This document shows, piece by piece, positions 8,082-16,880 of a stretch of DNA of 64,000 bases (position 1 is the stretch's first letter; every line of letters starts with the position of its first letter). Made by a program: the position numbers and the translations under genes. The notes below the pieces were generated by a model that saw only the letters and a program-made list of their open reading frames with translations, was not told the origin of the DNA and did not search any database. The stretch spans positions 36,117 to 100,116 of the forward strand of contig NZ_LXEV01000028.1 of the NCBI RefSeq assembly GCF_001654965.1, read 5' to 3'. Source of the DNA: Proteus hauseri ATCC 700826 (GTDB taxonomy: Bacteria; Pseudomonadota; Gammaproteobacteria; Enterobacterales; Enterobacteriaceae).

Positions 8082-10514
8082 ATGTCAAAAATTAAAAATA
8101 ATACTTCGATTACTGAAATGAGCCGGCGTGGGTTCATTCAGTCTGCAGCGGTTCTTTCAGGCGCTGCTGCTGTGGCAGGAACGGTGTCATTACCTTTCTC
8201 TGCAAATGCTCAAAATATCCAGGGTATCCGTCCTGATGAAACAGCGGAAACTATCAAATACAGTGCATGTTTAGTGAACTGTGGTAGCCGTTGTCCATTA
8301 AAAGTTCATGTGAAAGATGGCGTTATTCGTCGTATTTCTAATGAAACTATGTATGACGATTCAACATTTGGTCTTCACCAAATTCGCCCATGTCTGCGTG
8401 GTCGTTCTGTACGTTGGAAAACGTATAACCCAGATCGTTTAAAATACCCAATGAAACGTGTGGGTAAACGTGGTGAAGGTAAATTTGAACGTATTTCTTG
8501 GGATGAAGCAACATCAATCATCGCCGAAAAATTACAATACACCATCGAAAAATACGGTAATGAAGCAATTTATTATCAATATGGTACAGGTTCTACCGGT
8601 GCAAACTTGCACGGTAGAACAGCATGTAAACGTTTATTAAGCACCGTAGGTGGCTTTTTAAGTGACTATGGCACTTATTCTTACTCTCAATTAACCGGTA
8701 TCGTCCCTTATGTTTATGGCGATATGCTGGAATCTCTGTTAACGGAAATTGAGAATTCAGACCTAGTTGTGATGTTTGGTCATAATCTTGCTGAAACACG
8801 TATGTCAGGTGGTGGCCAGTTCTATGAAACGCTAAATGCGTTAGATAAGAGCAAAAGCAAAGTTATCATCATCGACCCTCGCCGTACTGACAGTGTGACA
8901 ACACTCGGTGCTGAATGGATCCCTATTTATCCAGGCACCGACGCTGCATTAGTTGCAGCACTAGGTTATGTGATGATCCAAGAAGGTATTACTGATGAAG
9001 ATTTCTTACGTGAATATTGCGTCGGTTGGGATAAGCAAACACTCCCTGCATCAGCACCTGAAAATGGCTCTTATAAAGATTACATTTTAGGTAATGGACC
9101 TGATGGCATTGCAAAAACCCCTGAATGGGCAAGTAAATTAACCGGCATTTCTGTTGCGCGTATTATTCAACTGGCGCGTGAAATTGGTAATGCAAGAGCG
9201 GCGTGGATCTCTCAAGGCTGGGGTATTCAACGTACCACTAATGGTGAACAAGCTTGTCGTTCTATTATGATGTTGCCATTAATGTCGGGTCATATTGGTC
9301 GCCCTGGTACAAATACTGGCTGTTGGGGCGGTAACGTTGCTTACCCTGTTGCAAGCTTCGCACTTCCTAATCCTGTAAAAACGTTGATCCCAACTTTTAT
9401 GTGGTCTGAAGCGATTGCGCATGGTGAAGAATTAACCAGTAAAAATGCGGGTGTTAGAAATAAAGATAAACTAGATACTGGCATTAAATTTATGTGGTGT
9501 TATTCCAGTAACGTGATTGGTAACCAACATGCTGACCTGAATAAAACTCATGATTTACTGCAAGATGAATCAAAATGTGAGTTTATTTTAGTGTGGGATA
9601 ACCACATGACACCATCTGCAAAATACGCTGATATCTTACTGCCAGATGTGACAACGGTTGAAACAAACGATCTTATTAACAACTCTTACGCCAGTGGTGC
9701 TTACCACTATGTTGTCCGCTTACAAAATGCGATTAAACCTCTTTGGGAAAACCGCCCTTGCTATGATGTCTTAACAGATATTGCAGAAAAAATGGGTACC
9801 AAAGCGCAATTTACCGAAGGTCGGACTTACGAAGAGTGGATTGAGTATTGCTATAACCAAATGCGTGAGAAAAACCCTGCACTGCCTACCTTTGCAGAAA
9901 CCAATGATATGGGGATTATAGATCGTAAATTACCTAATCGTAATCAATACGTTGCACTTGAAGCATTCCGTCAAGACCCTATCGCTAACCCATTAAAAAC
10001 AGCGTCAGGTAAGATTGAAATTTATTCTGAAAAATTAATGCAAGATACCGAAGGCTGGGTTTTACCTGAAGGCGACCGTATCCCTGCTATTCCAGAATAT
10101 TGTAAGAATGAAGAAGGCGTTGAAAACGTTACATTGAAAGAAGAATTCCCTCTGCAAATGACCGGTTTCCACGATAAAGGTCACGTTCACTCTAGTTACT
10201 ATAATGTGGCGATGTTACGTGAAGCGATCCCTCATCAATTTTGGTTAAACCCAATTGATGCACAAGAACGCGGCTTAAAATCAGGTGATATTGCTGAAAT
10301 TTATAATAGCCGCGGTCGCTTGAATATTAGAGTAAAAGTAACAGATCGTGTTTTACCTGGCGTTATTGCAGTGCCTCAAGGTGCATGGCGAGATCTTGAT
10401 ACAACAGGTGTAGATAAAGGTGGATGTATTAACACATTAACAAGCTGGCACCCATCGCCGTTTGCTAAAGGTAATCCACAACATACAAACCTTGTTGAAG
10501 TGAAACGTGCATAA
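8082..10514 (+). CDS. dmsA: DMSO reductase-type molybdoenzyme, catalytic subunit
   Basis: Periplasmic-facing catalytic subunit (810 residues) of an anaerobic DMSO/S- or N-oxide reductase that binds bis-MGD molybdenum and one 4Fe-4S cluster. A Tat signal is visible: SRRGFIQ at residues 14-20, then a hydrophobic stretch and ANA. The cluster cysteines are at 63, 67, 71 and 104 (CLVNCGSRC ... PCLRGRS), and the Mo-ligand serine is probably Ser171 in YGTGSTG. The start at 8082 is chosen because AGGG lies 8 bases upstream; an upstream GTG at 8058 and an ATG at 8076 are in frame but poorly placed. It is first in the operon with dmsB (11 bp) and dmsC (3 bp). YnfE/YnfF are close paralogues and are not excluded. 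Confidence 0.93.
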   Translation: MSKIKNNTSITEMSRRGFIQSAAVLSGAAAVAGTVSLPFSANAQNIQGIRPDETAETIKYSACLVNCGSRCPLKVHVKDGVIRRISNETMYDDSTFGLHQIRPCLRGRSVRWKTYNPDRLKYPMKRVGKRGEGKFERISWDEATSIIAEKLQYTIEKYGNEAIYYQYGTGSTGANLHGRTACKRLLSTVGGFLSDYGTYSYSQLTGIVPYVYGDMLESLLTEIENSDLVVMFGHNLAETRMSGGGQFYETLNALDKSKSKVIIIDPRRTDSVTTLGAEWIPIYPGTDAALVAALGYVMIQEGITDEDFLREYCVGWDKQTLPASAPENGSYKDYILGNGPDGIAKTPEWASKLTGISVARIIQLAREIGNARAAWISQGWGIQRTTNGEQACRSIMMLPLMSGHIGRPGTNTGCWGGNVAYPVASFALPNPVKTLIPTFMWSEAIAHGEELTSKNAGVRNKDKLDTGIKFMWCYSSNVIGNQHADLNKTHDLLQDESKCEFILVWDNHMTPSAKYADILLPDVTTVETNDLINNSYASGAYHYVVRLQNAIKPLWENRPCYDVLTDIAEKMGTKAQFTEGRTYEEWIEYCYNQMREKNPALPTFAETNDMGIIDRKLPNRNQYVALEAFRQDPIANPLKTASGKIEIYSEKLMQDTEGWVLPEGDRIPAIPEYCKNEEGVENVTLKEEFPLQMTGFHDKGHVHSSYYNVAMLREAIPHQFWLNPIDAQERGLKSGDIAEIYNSRGRLNIRVKVTDRVLPGVIAVPQGAWRDLDTTGVDKGGCINTLTSWHPSPFAKGNPQHTNLVEVKRA

Positions 10515-10525
10515 GGAGTTAACTC

Positions 10526-11143
10526 ATGAAGCAATATGGTTTTTATTTTGACTCCACTAAATGCACTGGCTGTAAAACCTGTCAAGTCAGCTGCAAGGAT
10601 GAAAAAGATTTAGATTTAGGCCCTAAATTCCGTCGTGTTTATGAATATGGTGGTGGTAGCTGGGCTAAACAAGATGGCATCTGGACACAAAATATTTATA
10701 GTTATTATCTATCCATTTCTTGCAACCATTGTTCTAACCCAACTTGTGTTGCAGGTTGTCCGACTGGTGCAATGCATAAACGAGAAGAAGATGGTTTAGT
10801 TGTTGTTAACCAAGATATTTGTGTAGGTTGCCGTTATTGCGAATTGCGTTGCCCTTATGGTGCACCACAATTTGATGAAAAGAAAAAACTCATGTCTAAA
10901 TGTGATGGTTGCTATGAACGTGTAGCACAAGGCATGAAACCGGTTTGTGTTGAGTCTTGCCCTCAACGCGCACTGGATTTTGATGATATTGAAGTGATTA
11001 GAGCAAAACATGGCACTGAGTGTGGTATTGCACCAATGCCAGACCCAAGCTTAACTAACCCAAATATCGTCATCAAAGCACATAAAGAAGCCAAACCTTC
11101 TGGTGATAAAACCGGTTCAGTTCAAAATGCGGCGGAGGTATAA
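10526..11143 (+). CDS. dmsB: DMSO reductase iron-sulfur subunit
   Basis: Electron-transfer subunit of 205 residues that carries electrons from the membrane subunit to DmsA. Four cysteine groups for four 4Fe-4S clusters are all present: CTGCKTCQVSC, CNHCSNPTCVAGC, CVGCRYCELRC and CDGCYERVAQG...CVESC. It has no signal peptide of its own, as expected for a subunit exported together with the Tat-targeted DmsA. A GGAG ribosome site lies between dmsA and this ATG. Confidence 0.95.
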   Translation: MKQYGFYFDSTKCTGCKTCQVSCKDEKDLDLGPKFRRVYEYGGGSWAKQDGIWTQNIYSYYLSISCNHCSNPTCVAGCPTGAMHKREEDGLVVVNQDICVGCRYCELRCPYGAPQFDEKKKLMSKCDGCYERVAQGMKPVCVESCPQRALDFDDIEVIRAKHGTECGIAPMPDPSLTNPNIVIKAHKEAKPSGDKTGSVQNAAEV

Positions 11144-11146
11144 ACC

Positions 11147-11923
11147 ATGCATGAACTTCCTCTAGTCTTTTTTACTGTATTAGGTTCTTCAGCAGCTGGG
11201 CTGTTTCTTATTGCTTATATCAGTAAAAAATTAGGTCAAATTGATCAAAACCAATTACGTAACGCAAATATCTTAGCATTAATCTTAATGCTGATCGGTT
11301 TAGGAATTGGTGGGTTACACGTAGGGCAACCACTGCGTTTCTTTAATATGCTATTAGGTGTTGGCCGTTCTCCTATGAGTAACGAAGCATTTTTAAGTGG
11401 CATATTTACTGGATTTGCATTTGTTACTGTTGCATTAACAGTAATGAAAAAGTGGAATGGATTACGTGAAATTTGTAATCTATTTACCGTTATTTTTGGA
11501 TTAGCTTTTGTATGGTCAATTCCACAAGTTTATCATATTGCAACCATTGCTAACTGGGATACTGATTACACAACATTGCAATTTTGGATGACGTTGTTAG
11601 TCGGTGGTGGTGTTTTGGCTATGGCCACAGGTGCAAGACGCTTAGGTGCATTATCTTTTATTATTGGCGCTATTATCACCTTAGCAACACGTTCTGGTTA
11701 CGTGAGCTTCCTTGGTTTTACAGGCCCTGAACTTAGTGCAGAACAAACTATTTTTTGGGGATTCCAACTTGCAGTACTTGCATTAGGTATTGTGATTGTT
11801 GGTTTCACGGCTCTGAAAGCACAGACATCAAAAATGACACTAGCAACTTGTGCCGCAGCAGTCATTATTGCTGAATTATCAGGCCGTATTGCTTTCTATA
11901 ATTTGTGGCATATTACGATGTAA
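11147..11923 (+). CDS. dmsC: DMSO reductase membrane anchor subunit
   Basis: Integral membrane anchor of 258 residues with about eight hydrophobic helices. It oxidises menaquinol and passes electrons to DmsB. It is somewhat shorter than E. coli DmsC (287 residues) but keeps the family start pattern (MHELPLVFFTVLGSSAAG) and the C-terminal ELSGRIAFYNL. It starts 3 bp after dmsB and is followed by a strong terminator. No DmsD chaperone gene is seen next to it. Confidence 0.9.
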   Translation: MHELPLVFFTVLGSSAAGLFLIAYISKKLGQIDQNQLRNANILALILMLIGLGIGGLHVGQPLRFFNMLLGVGRSPMSNEAFLSGIFTGFAFVTVALTVMKKWNGLREICNLFTVIFGLAFVWSIPQVYHIATIANWDTDYTTLQFWMTLLVGGGVLAMATGARRLGALSFIIGAIITLATRSGYVSFLGFTGPELSAEQTIFWGFQLAVLALGIVIVGFTALKAQTSKMTLATCAAAVIIAELSGRIAFYNLWHITM

Positions 11924-11962
11924 CTTTGATTTTCTTAAAACGTAATTTTAAGAAACAAAAGC

Positions 11963-11998
11963 AAATGCATACCTTTTTAGGTATGCATTTTTTTTTAG
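11963..11998 (+). terminator. Intrinsic terminator of dmsABC
   Basis: A perfect 12-bp stem AAATGCATACCT / AGGTATGCATTT with a TTTT loop is followed by a run of Ts. Confidence 0.9.
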
Positions 11999-12543
11999 AA
12001 TGATGAACCAGGTTGTTGCAAGAAGAGTTGCTCTTCTGGTGTTGATTCTCTGCCTAAAATTTCGTTACGATGTGGATAGCGGCCATATTTATCAATAATT
12101 TCTTTATGTCGCAGTTCATATTGATAAGTGTTTTCATCATTTAACTGAGAGAAAAGAGTCAGCGCATCTTGGTGAATTTTTTTAGATTCAGAATGCATAA
12201 ATGGCATAATTAAAAACTTTCGTTTAACCGGGGTTAAAGAAAGATATTCAGGTTGGCGAATCGCCTCTTGAGCTAAAATAAGTGCCATATTATCTTGAGA
12301 GAATGCTTGAGGTGTATCACGCCAAATATTACGTGAAAATTGATCGAGTATAATAACTTCACCTAAACGCCCTTCAATACTTTCTCGCCAATATGATAAC
12401 TCTGCTCGGCTGGCTTGTTCACAAAGCGAACCAAATCTGTCTTTAATTTCTTTATCGAAAGAAGCATCTTTCTTAAACCACTGCTCGGGAGTGCATTCAT
12501 CAAACCAAAAAGTTAAAACTGATTGATAGGGATTCATATTCAT
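11995..12543 (-). CDS. DUF924 family protein
   Basis: Soluble protein of 182 residues of the DUF924 family, whose function is unknown. Family hallmarks are the N-terminal VLTFWFDECTPEQWFKKD, the central GEVIILDQFSRNIWRDTPQAFS and the C-terminal IIDKYGRYPHRNEILGRES. It is mostly alpha-helical. The frame opens upstream to a TTG at 12603, but the family begins at MNPYQ; the ATG at 12543 is therefore preferred, with one at 12537 also possible. It converges on dmsABC. Confidence 0.85.
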   Translation of the reverse strand: MNMNPYQSVLTFWFDECTPEQWFKKDASFDKEIKDRFGSLCEQASRAELSYWRESIEGRLGEVIILDQFSRNIWRDTPQAFSQDNMALILAQEAIRQPEYLSLTPVKRKFLIMPFMHSESKKIHQDALTLFSQLNDENTYQYELRHKEIIDKYGRYPHRNEILGRESTPEEQLFLQQPGSSF

Positions 12544-12670
12544 AACCACGCTGTCGCTTGTTAGTGAAAAATTAGCTTTATTATTACCTGAGTTTTTCTT
12601 CAAACTATCTTACTTTTAATAGTGATATATCTTAAACCTTATTATTACTTAACCCTATCATCAATTTAAT

Positions 12671-12778
12671 AAAAAAATAAATCTCCTTTGGATCGATTCA
12701 AAGGAGATTAAAATCGCTTCCTAGCGAACACTTATATCCATTAAGTGACGCCATCCATAAGCTATCGTTCTATCTACT
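12671..12778 (-). ncRNA. Candidate small RNA with GGA-loop hairpins and intrinsic terminator
   Basis: On the minus strand, a series of hairpins ends in a strong terminator. CACTTA/TAAGTG encloses ATGGATA (12729-12747). TCGCT/AGCGA encloses AGGA (12714-12727). A third GGA lies just upstream (TTATGGATGG). The final hairpin, ATCTCCTTTG/CAAAGGAGAT (12681-12708), is followed by TTATTTTTTT. GGA exposed in hairpin loops is the binding signature of CsrA/RsmA, so a short CsrA-sponge RNA is one reading. The 5' end is not defined; a 22-bp palindrome lies just upstream. It could instead be an attenuated leader of the DUF924 gene. Confidence 0.45.
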
Positions 12779-12779
12779 C

Positions 12780-12801
12780 AAAATATTGTTAACAATATTT
12801 T
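12780..12801. repeat. 22-bp perfect palindrome
   Basis: AAAATATTGTT followed directly by its reverse complement, centred on GTTAAC. It lies immediately upstream of the small-RNA candidate and could be an operator for it. Confidence 0.5.
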
Positions 12802-13195
12802 TTCAATCTCATATTTTATTATTTTAATAAATATAAAAACAAACTAACTCAAACAATATGCCTACAAAACAAACAGCAAAACAGCTTAAAAAAAATTAAC
12901 GATATACTAATAAATATTACATGTATTACTTAGTAGGCTTTAAATAAGCATTATTACTTAACAATCTTTATTGTAAATAAATAATTTATAATTCAATAAG
13001 ATAAATAAATAACAATCGATATTATTATAAGGATATCAATTTATTTTGTATAAAATATATGAGGATCAATAATGAGATAAAAGATTAAAAAACACGCATT
13101 ACTAATGACATTTATCTAAAAATTTGCGCTATTCCTCTGTTTCTTTAACAAATTTGGAGTACAATCGTCATAGTCTATCTACTGAATGAATCGTT

Positions 13196-13375
13196 ATGTC
13201 TACCATTGCTGTTATTGGAATAAGCTACCTTGTTGGTGCTGTACTCTCTTTTATTGTTACTTTCTTTCTAACAAAAGATCCTAGCCTTGTCATGCGTCTG
13301 CTAAGTGCGTTCTTGATTGCCATTACCTGGCCATTAAGTTTCTTTATGGCTCTTGTTTTTTCTATTTTTAGCTAA
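13196..13375 (+). CDS. GhoT/OrtT-like small membrane toxin
   Basis: A 59-residue protein with two hydrophobic helices (about residues 3-25 and 36-58) joined by a short polar turn (LTKDPSLVMR). The second half, RLLSAFLIAITWPLSFFMALVFSIF, was recognised from memory as closely resembling E. coli GhoT and OrtT (RLLSAFLVGITWPMS type). Those are small inner-membrane proteins that lower membrane potential and promote persistence or stress tolerance. No GhoS-like antitoxin gene precedes it, so it is more like the orphan OrtT. It stands alone between AT-rich spacers. Confidence 0.75.
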   Translation: MSTIAVIGISYLVGAVLSFIVTFFLTKDPSLVMRLLSAFLIAITWPLSFFMALVFSIFS

Positions 13376-13552
13376 ATTTTTAAGTCTATAATCATAGCCT
13401 AATTATTTTCCTTATTTAATTTTTCTATATCTACTCTCTTTTTTTAAGATAGTTAATTAAATATTAAAATAGATGTATCTATTTTTATTATTTAAAAAAT
13501 AAAAAATAAAGATAAAGTAATATTGGATACCAAATCAATAAGGAAATTTTAA

Positions 13553-13999
13553 ATGAGTGAAACCAAGAGTAATACTAAAGTCACTGCTTCAGGAGTAGCT
13601 GACACATTTTATGCTATGAATATCTCTTTTTCTGTAGGAAGAAATGATTACATGCTTTCATTGAATCGAGACAGAAAATATGAAACGAAGACACTTACTT
13701 CTGATGGAAAATTTGACCCATTGGTTGAAACTAATATCTTTAAGCATTATTATGACTACATGCAAATTATCTATGACTCTGCAAATGGAAAACAATATTT
13801 ATGTTGTATTTCCTCAGATAGTAAATACTTTGAATTATTTTTAATTCAAAGTGATGGGAAATTGCTATCAACTGATACTCATGATTATTTTGAAGGTTTT
13901 AACAAATCAGGTGCTATATTTATTATTAAAGGTCATTTTTATATTTACAGCCAAAGAGAATTAGATAGATCTTGGCAAATTACATTAATGAATGCATGA
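13553..13999 (+). CDS. Unrecognised 148-residue protein
   Basis: I do not recognise this protein. It has no signal peptide and no membrane segment. It is rich in aromatic residues and predicted beta-strands, with a repeated strand-turn style (YFELFLIQSDGKLLS, GAIFIIKGHFYIYSQ) that recalls small beta-barrel or sandwich folds. An AAGGAAA ribosome site lies 8 bases before the ATG. It is flanked by long AT-rich spacers and followed by an 18-bp perfect hairpin. Its isolation, AT-richness and lack of recognised relatives suggest accessory DNA. Confidence 0.7.
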   Translation: MSETKSNTKVTASGVADTFYAMNISFSVGRNDYMLSLNRDRKYETKTLTSDGKFDPLVETNIFKHYYDYMQIIYDSANGKQYLCCISSDSKYFELFLIQSDGKLLSTDTHDYFEGFNKSGAIFIIKGHFYIYSQRELDRSWQITLMNA

Positions 14000-14039
14000 T
14001 TTAATTGCTATTTTCTATAAAATAAAGATAGATTATTAA

Positions 14040-14076
14040 TTAACAGGGCTATTATCTAAGATAATAGCCCTGTTAA
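14040..14076. terminator. 18-bp perfect hairpin after the 148-residue gene
   Basis: TTAACAGGGCTATTATCT and its exact reverse complement are separated by a single base. It is very strong, but no U-run follows, so it may be a cruciform or mRNA-stabilising structure rather than a classical terminator. Confidence 0.6.
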
Positions 14077-14409
14077 TGTTGAAAAGTAATAACTAAAAAT
14101 AATATTTTCAAAGCCAGATATTATTAATTTAAACGTTCTAAAAATAACTCTTTTAGCTTAGATTTTATTAACGAATTAACATCTAATATTCGACCATTTT
14201 ATTTTGTTAAATTCTTGCCAGGTAAATTCACTTAAACACCTTAATTTAAAAACACTAACCAATTGATTAAATACAAAAATATTTATTTTAATTAACCTAT
14301 TTTTTATTATACATTTACAAATAAGAGTAAAAACATTACAGTATTTTAGGTAAATTACGATTATTAATATTTTCTATTTTTAAATAGAGTTTCTACTTAG
14401 AGTTAAAAT
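14077..14409. other. AT-rich spacer, 333 bp
   Basis: No gene is seen. It presumably holds the promoter of the Rob-like regulator. Confidence 0.5.
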
Positions 14410-15312
14410 ATGTTTAGTGAAAATGTCATTACTGATATTATTTGTTGGATCGAAGATAATTTAGAAAAAAATCTGAGCTTAGAAAGTGTTTCACAAAAAT
14501 CAGGCTACTCTAAATGGCATCTTCAGCGAATGTTTAAAGAACAGACAAACTTAACACTAGCATCCTATATAAGAGCTAGACGTCTTTCTTGTGCTGCTAT
14601 TGAATTACGCTTACAGCGTACACCATTACTTGATATCGCATTGAAATATCGTTTTGACTCTCAACAAACTTTTTCTCGTGCTTTTAAAAAGCTATTTAAT
14701 ATTACCCCTTACGATTATCGCCGAAAAGCAAATTGGCAAGCACATGGTTTTACTTTACCATTAAGAAAATTTGCAGGTTATAATTTAGATATGCAAATTA
14801 TTGATATTGACAACCTTTCTCTAATTGGGATCAGCCATACTTACCAGTCTAATTCTATTGAGTGGAATCTAAATACTGAAAAAAAGCGCAAAGAGTATTG
14901 GGAAATATTTTTCAAAAAAGCACTTTATAATCACAATAAAATCTATGCTACTCACAATATTTTTTCTGAACAAAGAAACAATCTCGTTATTAATTATGCA
15001 ACAATGAGAGAGAATTTAGTAGATAGAGATAATTCAAATTTTAATTACACCGAGATAATTAATAATAAAAAATATTTAAAAATCACGCTTTCGCCAGCGC
15101 TATTACAACTTGATTACAAAGATATTATTTACAATATTTATGGTGTTTTAATGCGAAAATTAAATATTCCACGAAAAAAAGGGGAACCGGACATTGAGGA
15201 ATATATTTTAAAAGAAAACTATCACGTTTTAGATCTTATCAATAATCCATTATCTTTAATAAAAAATATTAATTATTATATTCCTATTGATATTAAACCG
15301 AACCTCAAATAA
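14410..15312 (+). CDS. Rob-like AraC-family regulator
   Basis: Transcription activator of 300 residues with the Rob layout. An N-terminal AraC/XylS DNA-binding domain (about residues 8-105) carries two helix-turn-helix motifs (LSLESVSQKSGYSKWHLQRM and LLDIALKYRFDSQQTFSRAF). A GyrI-like ligand domain follows (about 120-295). The DNA-binding half closely follows MarA/SoxS/Rob, which control efflux, porin and stress genes. The C-terminal half is Lys/Asn/Ile-rich and strongly diverged from E. coli Rob. It could be the genuine Rob orthologue or an extra Rob-like paralogue; the AT-rich, isolated location favours the latter. Targets are inferred only. Confidence 0.85.
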   Translation: MFSENVITDIICWIEDNLEKNLSLESVSQKSGYSKWHLQRMFKEQTNLTLASYIRARRLSCAAIELRLQRTPLLDIALKYRFDSQQTFSRAFKKLFNITPYDYRRKANWQAHGFTLPLRKFAGYNLDMQIIDIDNLSLIGISHTYQSNSIEWNLNTEKKRKEYWEIFFKKALYNHNKIYATHNIFSEQRNNLVINYATMRENLVDRDNSNFNYTEIINNKKYLKITLSPALLQLDYKDIIYNIYGVLMRKLNIPRKKGEPDIEEYILKENYHVLDLINNPLSLIKNINYYIPIDIKPNLK

Positions 15313-15865
15313 TAATTTAATATTCTATCTTCTCAGAGAATAAGGGTAGAATATTAACCTTACACTATAATAAAAAATGATTTATAAAAAACTATAATTA
15401 TCAATACATTACTAATCACATTTCAAATTATTTATACTAGTTAAAATTTATTATTACTCAAGAAAAAAATAAATTAATCTTTTTCAATTAAATTTTTCAT
15501 GTTCTATCTGTAATAAACGAAAAAAAAATAAAATAGTTGTAATAATATTTTCTATTGAAAAGTTTATTTTCTTATTTCTTTACGTGATTTTATTACCGTA
15601 TCCCATTTATATAAACTAGCTAGAGACTTACTTGATTATCTTTAAATACTACTCTTTTCTCTTTCATTGTATCAATTTTTAACGATATAAATGATTGCGA
15701 TACAAAACCTAAAAACAACAATCAAAAGCATTCATACCACAGAAAATGACAATCAATGCAAATGATATCAAAAATAAAGTTCTTCTTGAATACAACCCAA
15801 ATAACGCAACTCGATAATTTATAAATCACCTTGCGATAAAATGATCCTATTTTGAGGATGTTGTT
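15313..15865. other. AT-rich spacer, 553 bp
   Basis: A weak hairpin at about 15322-15354 (TATTCTATCTT pairing with AAGGGTAGAATA, one bulge) may end the Rob-like transcript. No gene is seen in the remainder. Confidence 0.45.
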
Positions 15866-16291
15866 TTACATATTTAATGTATTAAAATAATAAATTAATT
15901 CAGTATCATCTTCATCTAAATTATCTACACAACCGCTTTCGACGAAACCTGATCTGGACAATATCGTTTTCATTTTAAGATTAGATTGATTTGTAGAAGT
16001 AAAAATCTTCGCTGTTTTTGATGATGCCTTAAAATATGTAATTAGCTTAGTCGCTAAACCTTGTGAACGATAGTTTTCATCAACCATAATCAATTCAATA
16101 AAACCACACTGAAAAAAACGATAATGAAAAACACCATAAGCAACAATAACCGTATCAACAACGACAAGATAAAGTGAATTCTCATTAATCCAAGTTTTTA
16201 TTTCGTCAATGCGTGAAGAATGTATTTGAGCATAAGTGTCGATTTGGCTTATTAAGTGCAGTTCAGAAAGTGTAGCGAGTCTAATTTTCAT
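15866..16291 (-). CDS. GNAT-family N-acetyltransferase
   Basis: Acetyl-CoA-dependent N-acetyltransferase of 141 residues. The GNAT core is visible: an N-terminal helix, strands to about residue 75, and motif A VDENYRSQGLATKLITYF (acetyl-CoA pyrophosphate loop Q/R-x-x-G-x-A) at about residues 72-90. It ends with ILSRSGFVESG, typical of motif B. The substrate is not predictable. It lies next to the tRNA units on the same strand, separated from them by the tRNA terminator, so it has its own transcript. Confidence 0.85.
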   Translation of the reverse strand: MKIRLATLSELHLISQIDTYAQIHSSRIDEIKTWINENSLYLVVVDTVIVAYGVFHYRFFQCGFIELIMVDENYRSQGLATKLITYFKASSKTAKIFTSTNQSNLKMKTILSRSGFVESGCVDNLDEDDTELIYYFNTLNM

Positions 16292-16323
16292 AGTGATAGT
16301 TTTTAAGTAATAAAACTATAGAT

Positions 16324-16360
16324 AAGAAAAAACCCGTTATTTCTTACGAAATAACGGGTT
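16324..16360 (-). terminator. Terminator of tRNA unit, copy 1
   Basis: A 12-bp perfect stem AACCCGTTATTT/AAATAACGGGTT with a 6-base loop is followed on the minus strand by TTTTCTT. Confidence 0.85.
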
Positions 16361-16366
16361 CTTATA

Positions 16367-16442
<76 letters not shown>

Positions 16443-16448
16443 TAATTC

Positions 16449-16536
16449 TGGCGGAAGGATAGAGATTCGAACTCTAGGATGGTTTCCCATCGGCGGTTTT
16501 CAAGACCGCTGCCTTCAGCCACTCGGCCATCCTTCC
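16449..16536 (-). tRNA. serT: tRNA-Ser (anticodon TGA), copy 1
   Basis: An 88-nt type II tRNA with a long variable arm (GATGGGAAACCATC) and encoded CCA. The anticodon stem-loop GCGGTCTTGAAAACCGC gives anticodon TGA. It is identical to copy 2 and is the first gene of the two-tRNA transcript. Confidence 0.97.
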
Positions 16537-16546
16537 ATAGCGCGGA

Positions 16547-16575
16547 ATTATGCCTATCTCTCGCCGCGCTGTCTA
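16547..16575 (-). promoter_or_regulatory. tRNA promoter, copy 1
   Basis: On the minus strand TAGACA and CATAAT are separated by 17 bp. The GC-rich discriminator TTCCGCGC that follows is typical of stringently controlled stable-RNA promoters. Confidence 0.7.
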
Positions 16576-16755
16576 GTCCTGAAGGCAAAAAAAATCATTT
16601 TTTTATTCGTTTGATTAAACTTCAGTCTAATTTTGATTAAAAAAAGATAACTTATTAATATTTCGGTCGAATAGCTACATTAATGAGATATCAATAACAT
16701 TAATTCATATCACTACTGATTTAAAAATAGAGGAATAATAGTGTAAAAATAAACA

Positions 16756-16792
16756 AAGAAAAAACCCGCTACCTCTTGCGAGATAACGGGTT
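16756..16792 (-). terminator. Terminator of tRNA unit, copy 2
   Basis: AACCCGTTATCT pairs with AGGTAGCGGGTT on the minus strand with two G-U pairs, followed by TTTTTCTTTG. Confidence 0.8.
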
Positions 16793-16798
16793 CTTATA

Positions 16799-16874
<76 letters not shown>

Positions 16875-16880
16875 TAATTC

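Larger units (their letters stand above)
12604..13195. other. Long AT-rich intergenic stretch, 592 bp
   Basis: It contains the leftward small-RNA candidate (12671-12778) and a 22-bp palindrome. The remainder (12802-13195) is very AT-rich with no reading frame of note. Confidence 0.5.

Noticed and set aside
16537..16798. Possible attachment site or integrated element between the tRNA copies
   Set aside because: No integrase, no gene and no partial tRNA end is seen; a plain tandem duplication with diverged spacer explains the region.
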